Below are positions 30,331 to 33,734 of a DNA stretch of 33,734 bases, piece after piece. The notes beneath the pieces were generated by a model that made no database searches, was not told the origin of the DNA, and saw nothing but the letters and a program-made list of their open reading frames with translations. The first letter of the stretch is position 1, and each line of letters opens with the position of its first letter. Position numbers and translations under genes: made by a program. The DNA lies in NCBI GenBank assembly GCA_946405625.1, contig CAMJHQ010000035.1, positions 1 through 33,734 of the forward strand, given 5' to 3'. This DNA comes from an uncultured Lachnospiraceae bacterium. GTDB taxonomy: Bacteria; Bacillota; Clostridia; Lachnospirales; Lachnospiraceae.

Positions 30331-32100
30331 TCAGTCAACCAGCTCATATGTTGTTGTATCATAGGAGCTGAGTCCTTTATGCGGATTAGCTATATAGAGA
30401 TAGTTTCCGATAACGATACCGCGCGATTTATAAACGTCATAAGCACGTGCATTCTTTCCGAGATTTGCATTCAGACGAAGCATAAACCCTAGTTCCTCAT
30501 CATAATCAAATACCATATAAGAATATAGTTTTTCGAGTGGAGCTGCATTTTCGGAAAGAACAGGTCCCGTATATTCATATTCTTCATCAGGTGCGATGTA
30601 TGGCTCAGTGATAAATGTTCCGAATCCGAAGGTTCCGTCTTTCGGATTATACATAAATGATTTTCTGTCGGATAACACTCCGGCCATTTGACATTCACGG
30701 AAGTTACAAGTGCATTCTTCCTTAATGTTAAATGGGTCTGTAGTATCAAACATGGTAAACTTAACATTCAGCATCATTCCTGTTGCTTCATCTGTGTTAT
30801 ATCCTATTCCGAGAAGCTTATTCTCTCTATACGGATGAAGATATCCTGAGAAGCCCGGAAGTTCCACATAATCCGTTATCTTCGGATTCTTGGGGTCTGA
30901 AAGATCTGCTGCGAAGAGCGGATCATAGAACTGCTCAACTACTTTATAGGTCACAAAGTAAGCAATATCACCCATGAATCTTGCAGATTTAACAGTTTCA
31001 TTTGGCGCAAGTTCCTTTATAACACTGACTTTTTCAAGATTCTCATCCAGCACATATAAGCTGTTTCTCAGTTCCCCACCGTCGTTTTGATATGTAGTAA
31101 CGAATCTTACATACCCATTATATTCATCTATACTGTAATCATTAAGGAGATTGCCTTTAAATGTACCATCACACTTAAACGCAAGATTTCCTTGTCCGAG
31201 TTCTATTTTTATAAGAATGGTATCATCGGTTTCTTTCCAGCGATTTATCTGTGTATATATAGCATTTTCACTTACGTAAGGTAAAGTAGAACCCCCCATC
31301 ACGGCTTTTTTGGATTCGAAAGTCTGCTCATCAGTATCAACTGAGGTGACGACCAGATATGATCCGATTGTATCTTCATATATTATAAGATCTTCCGGAT
31401 GAATGACCTCTCCATCAACTGAAGGAACATATGATCCGATATTGCTCTTGCTATAGTTATCCAGGTCAATTGTTTTATATGAAAATGTATAAAGCTTACT
31501 GCCGATTACTCGAGATGATGAGTAAAATCCATCCTGAAGTAATGTTTTCTCAAGTTTAGGATTTTCTTTATCACTGACATCATAGAATTTTATAAATGTT
31601 TCACTGGTTCTGTTAATGTTTCCGAGAACAATAAGCATATCTCCGGAGATATAGAGATCCTTGAAAGAATAATCTTTCTCAAGTATCTGATTATTACACA
31701 TGGATTTTATCTCACCATCTTTTACCTTATAGATGCTGAGGCGTGTTCCTTCGCTGTCTGTCATGTATATATATTCACCGTCTGTTTTTACAGCGTCAGG
31801 CTCGGAAACTCCTTCGGTACGGACATTTGTATCGGTAAAATCCGGCTGGCTGTTTGAGCTCGGAGATTCGGCTGTGTAATCAACAGCTTCATAGACAATC
31901 ATGGACATTTCTTTCACATGTTCTGCATAAGCGTCGATGTTTTTATACGCTTGTATATATTCTGTAGCATCAGCTGAAATCCCTATCTTTATTCCGTCCT
32001 TTTGTCCGGCGGACTTATACAGAAAAATGCCGAAAGGAATGCATACAGCAATGAGTACAGATATGGCAATGACGATGGATTTTTTATTTTTATTCATAGA
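30331..32100 (-). CDS. Secreted beta-propeller domain protein
   Basis: 589 aa from the ATG at 32100 (AAAGGGCGG upstream on the reverse strand). A signal-anchor helix at about 8-28 precedes a Ser/Asn/Thr linker. The region from about 90 onwards matches the beta-propeller family PF09826: 'VRTEGVSEPDAVKTDGEYIYM' near the first blade, repeated blades with 'GDMLIVLGNI', 'GDIAYFVTYKV', and a final 'NYLYIANPHKGLSSYD'. Members are found anchored or secreted in Firmicutes and archaea, function not known, possibly metal- or calcium-binding given Asp-rich loops. It converges with the TPR-DUF6273 gene without an obvious terminator between them. Confidence 0.9.
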   Translation of the reverse strand, partial: SMNKNKKSIVIAISVLIAVCIPFGIFLYKSAGQKDGIKIGISADATEYIQAYKNIDAYAEHVKEMSMIVYEAVDYTAESPSSNSQPDFTDTNVRTEGVSEPDAVKTDGEYIYMTDSEGTRLSIYKVKDGEIKSMCNNQILEKDYSFKDLYISGDMLIVLGNINRTSETFIKFYDVSDKENPKLEKTLLQDGFYSSSRVIGSKLYTFSYKTIDLDNYSKSNIGSYVPSVDGEVIHPEDLIIYEDTIGSYLVVTSVDTDEQTFESKKAVMGGSTLPYVSENAIYTQINRWKETDDTILIKIELGQGNLAFKCDGTFKGNLLNDYSIDEYNGYVRFVTTYQNDGGELRNSLYVLDENLEKVSVIKELAPNETVKSARFMGDIAYFVTYKVVEQFYDPLFAADLSDPKNPKITDYVELPGFSGYLHPYRENKLLGIGYNTDEATGMMLNVKFTMFDTTDPFNIKEECTCNFRECQMAGVLSDRKSFMYNPKDGTFGFGTFITEPYIAPDEEYEYTGPVLSENAAPLEKLYSYMVFDYDEELGFMLRLNANLGKNARAYDVYKSRGIVIGNYLYIANPHKGLSSYDTTTYELVD

Positions 32101-32120
32101 TTGTTCCCGCCCTTTCAATA

Positions 32121-32348
32121 ACGATATTAATAATACGATATAGAAGAGGAATTTTATGGGAGTTATATTGCATTTTTTGCATCGGTGTTCCGATCATCAT
32201 GGACACCATATGGATCAAAAGAGTAAAGAGCGGAAAGAGCAAGGTATTCGGGCCTCTCGGTATCATATCTATCATCGTTACTTTAGCCGGTCTCGTGAAT
32301 TTGCCTCAAGTATTCACTATGATAGGAGAATATTTCGGATGGTTCTGA
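32121..32348 (+). pseudogene. Remnant of a membrane protein (C-terminal part)
   Basis: A stop-free frame ending in TGA at 32346-32348 encodes two hydrophobic segments with a basic turn: 'CIFCIGVPIIMDTIW', 'IKRVKSGKSKVFGPLG', 'IISIIVTLAGLVNLPQVFTM', ending GEYFGWF. It has the pattern of a real membrane protein, but no usable start codon, so it is likely a truncated gene. The frame gives no family. From 32349 to 32585 I see nothing to annotate. Confidence 0.45.
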
Positions 32349-32585
32349 GATGGAGAAATGTATGGCCTGCTTTTATATATCAGATAGATCAGTGGCATAT
32401 GAAAAAATAGAATATGTTTTATCGTTGCATTGAAAGAATATAGTGGAATTTTCATTTTGCAACATTATAATATCTATTCGCGACAGGTTTCCTATATTAG
32501 TGTAAAGGTTGTTGTATCATTCGATTATCAGATAAAACAAAGAGAACAAATCGTGGAAATAGAAATCAATCATTGAGGAGTAAAC

Positions 32586-33230
32586 ATGGGAGATATCAAA
32601 TTAAATAATCTAAAGAAAAAAGAGCACAAGGATGCCAGGACTTGTCCTCATTGCGGGGCGAATGTTTTATCAGAAGTCTGTCAGTATTGTGGGACTTATA
32701 TTGGCGAAGTTGCTACAGCTGATCTATCAGCAGAATATCCGATGATCGAATGTAAGAGTGCGAGGATTGATACTTGGAGGGTCATATTACCTGCAATAAT
32801 TGCTGCATGTTGTATAGGAATTCCATTGTATAAAGCTTTACCTATTTTTACTTTAGATAAGGAATTAATGGGCATTGATGCTGAATTTTTTGGTCAAGTG
32901 AAAGCTTTTGAAATGAGTACTATAATCCCATTTTTGTTAATTGGCGCTATTGCATTTCTCATTATGTGTAAGGGTATATATCGGTGGCTTGCAGTCAGGA
33001 TATTCGGAGTTGAGCTTAGAGGTACTGTTTATGGATACATGGATGATAGAGTGGCGTACAACGGTGTGAATGGGCAGGTGATTAAAATTCTGGTTCAAAC
33101 TAAAGAAGGTAAGAGATTTGTTATGCTTCCCTTAGAAACAACAACGATGAAATATGTGATCAACAGTACAGTAAACGTAAAGATATATAAGAATTATGCA
33201 GCAATTGTTAAAGAAAAGGTAAATTGGTAA
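32586..33230 (+). CDS. Zinc-ribbon membrane protein
   Basis: 214 aa. A rubredoxin-like knuckle CPHCG-x8-CQYCG (about 20-37) would bind one zinc at the cytoplasmic N-terminus. Two hydrophobic helices follow (about 67-85 and 112-132), then a beta-rich soluble domain ('LRGTVYGYMDDRVAYNGVNG', 'VIKILVQTKEGKRFVMLPLETT') resembling DUF3592-type domains. The start follows GAGGAG. The likely role is membrane-associated and unknown. A lone similarity to the 3129 protein is the strand-rich domain next to two helices. Confidence 0.8.
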   Translation: MGDIKLNNLKKKEHKDARTCPHCGANVLSEVCQYCGTYIGEVATADLSAEYPMIECKSARIDTWRVILPAIIAACCIGIPLYKALPIFTLDKELMGIDAEFFGQVKAFEMSTIIPFLLIGAIAFLIMCKGIYRWLAVRIFGVELRGTVYGYMDDRVAYNGVNGQVIKILVQTKEGKRFVMLPLETTTMKYVINSTVNVKIYKNYAAIVKEKVNW

Positions 33231-33335
33231 TGGAAATGAGATGAAATTTTTTAAGGAAACATTTTCCGACACTTAAGACATAGATGAAGTAAGGACAGGA
33301 AAAACAGCATGTTTAAATAATTATATAGTGATAGG

Positions 33336-33370
33336 GCGTCTATGAGTATTCAAATCATGGACGCTTTTTT
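33336..33370 (+). terminator. Rho-independent terminator (shared stem type)
   Basis: GCGTCTATGA pairs with TCATGGACGC, 9-nt loop, followed by TTTTTT. The left arm is the same as in the terminator at 23807. Between 33241 and here, a short frame starting MKFFKETFSDT followed by a stop may be another gene scrap. Confidence 0.85.
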
Positions 33371-33454
33371 CTGTTCAGAGTATCAATAATATGTTATATT
33401 TGGAAAGTAGTACTATGCTGCATTAAATTTTTACATATTTGAAGGAGTACGAAC

Positions 33455-33734
33455 ATGGAAAACATTTCCGAAAGACCTATTCCGCCATGGGCAAAAGAAT
33501 TACCGGAAGGTGCTTTTGTATCCTATGATCCGACTTATCCCACAGGTAAATATTTTAGCAGATTTACTGAAGATAGCTATGAAGGAATGAAATATTATTT
33601 CTATGATCCGACAGCGCATGGCTATCCTGAAAAGAAAGGATATCCGCTGCTAATCTTTTTACATGGAACAAGTAATGCGCTGGTGGGAGAGCTATGCATC
33701 AATTATTCCGGTGCGGAAATGTTTTCTTCAGATG
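33455..33734 (+). CDS. Alpha/beta hydrolase or esterase, N-terminal part (cut by window end)
   Basis: ATG 33455 with GAAGGAG upstream opens a frame that runs off the right edge after 93 codons. 'YPLLIFLHGTSNALVG' is the oxyanion strand of an alpha/beta-hydrolase (HG motif), and the preceding 'YEGMKYYFYDPTAHGYPE' resembles the cap start of bacterial phospholipase/carboxylesterase or prolyl-oligopeptidase-like enzymes. The nucleophile region is outside the window. No signal peptide. Confidence 0.78.
   Translation, partial: MENISERPIPPWAKELPEGAFVSYDPTYPTGKYFSRFTEDSYEGMKYYFYDPTAHGYPEKKGYPLLIFLHGTSNALVGELCINYSGAEMFSSD

Noticed and set aside
32156-32410. 84-codon forward frame
   Set aside because: His/Arg-rich, no family; it lies out of frame over the membrane-protein remnant at 32121-32348, whose composition is far more protein-like.

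Overview
The window looks like chromosomal DNA from a low-G+C Gram-positive anaerobe, most likely a Lachnospiraceae member of the Butyrivibrio/Pseudobutyrivibrio/Roseburia type. This is inferred from AT-rich codons (many ATA, AGA, GAT), strong GGAGG-type ribosome sites, a DUF6273 protein, a SpoVK/CbbX-like AAA ATPase, a Pr6Pr membrane protein and a YspA-like SLOG protein. I see no rRNA, tRNA, CRISPR array, integrase or transposase. The window has the look of an accessory 'attic': intact housekeeping-like genes mixed with orphan genes and at least five gene remnants.

Layout. (1) 0-6.3 kb: small membrane and secreted proteins (lipoprotein, Pr6Pr, GNAT acetyltransferase, DUF3592, acidic tail-anchored-like protein), a PPP-type metallophosphoesterase and the nuclease SfsA. 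(2) 6.4-9.0 kb: a HAD-fold protein and a two-part AAA+ ATPase, 1 nt apart. (3) 9.0-13.7 kb: a RecB-like/DnaQ-like DUF2779 nuclease, a WYL regulator 3 nt downstream, and two diverged copies of an unknown ~240-aa protein separated by a small orphan. (4) 13.8-21.9 kb: the most unusual part. A stripped-down DnaB-like ATPase (RecA-fold C-terminal domain only) is translationally coupled (ATGA) to a DnaA-like protein of AAA+ and DNA-binding domains only. Around them are unknown proteins: two distantly related proteins (504 and 369-ish aa) on either side, a 367-aa protein, a very basic 105-aa protein, and a 348-aa protein whose first half looks like a DnaA-type ATPase that has lost its P-loop. (5) 21.9-23.7 kb: RtcB-type RNA ligase and a SLOG protein. 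(6) 24-33.7 kb: a nitroreductase remnant, a patatin-like lipase, a Fic protein, a MarR regulator coupled to an alpha/beta hydrolase behind a clear promoter/operator, a TPR-DUF6273 protein, a secreted beta-propeller protein, a zinc-ribbon membrane protein and the start of an esterase.

How it may work together. The DnaB-like/DnaA-like pair keeps its Walker motifs, but the residues that normally make a processive helicase (arginine-finger loop) and a DnaA-box reader (the GRDHTT-type signature) are changed. My inference is that this is not a spare replication set but a repurposed ATPase switch acting on another DNA or protein target, with the flanking orphans as candidate partners. All family calls are from motif reading, without database searches.
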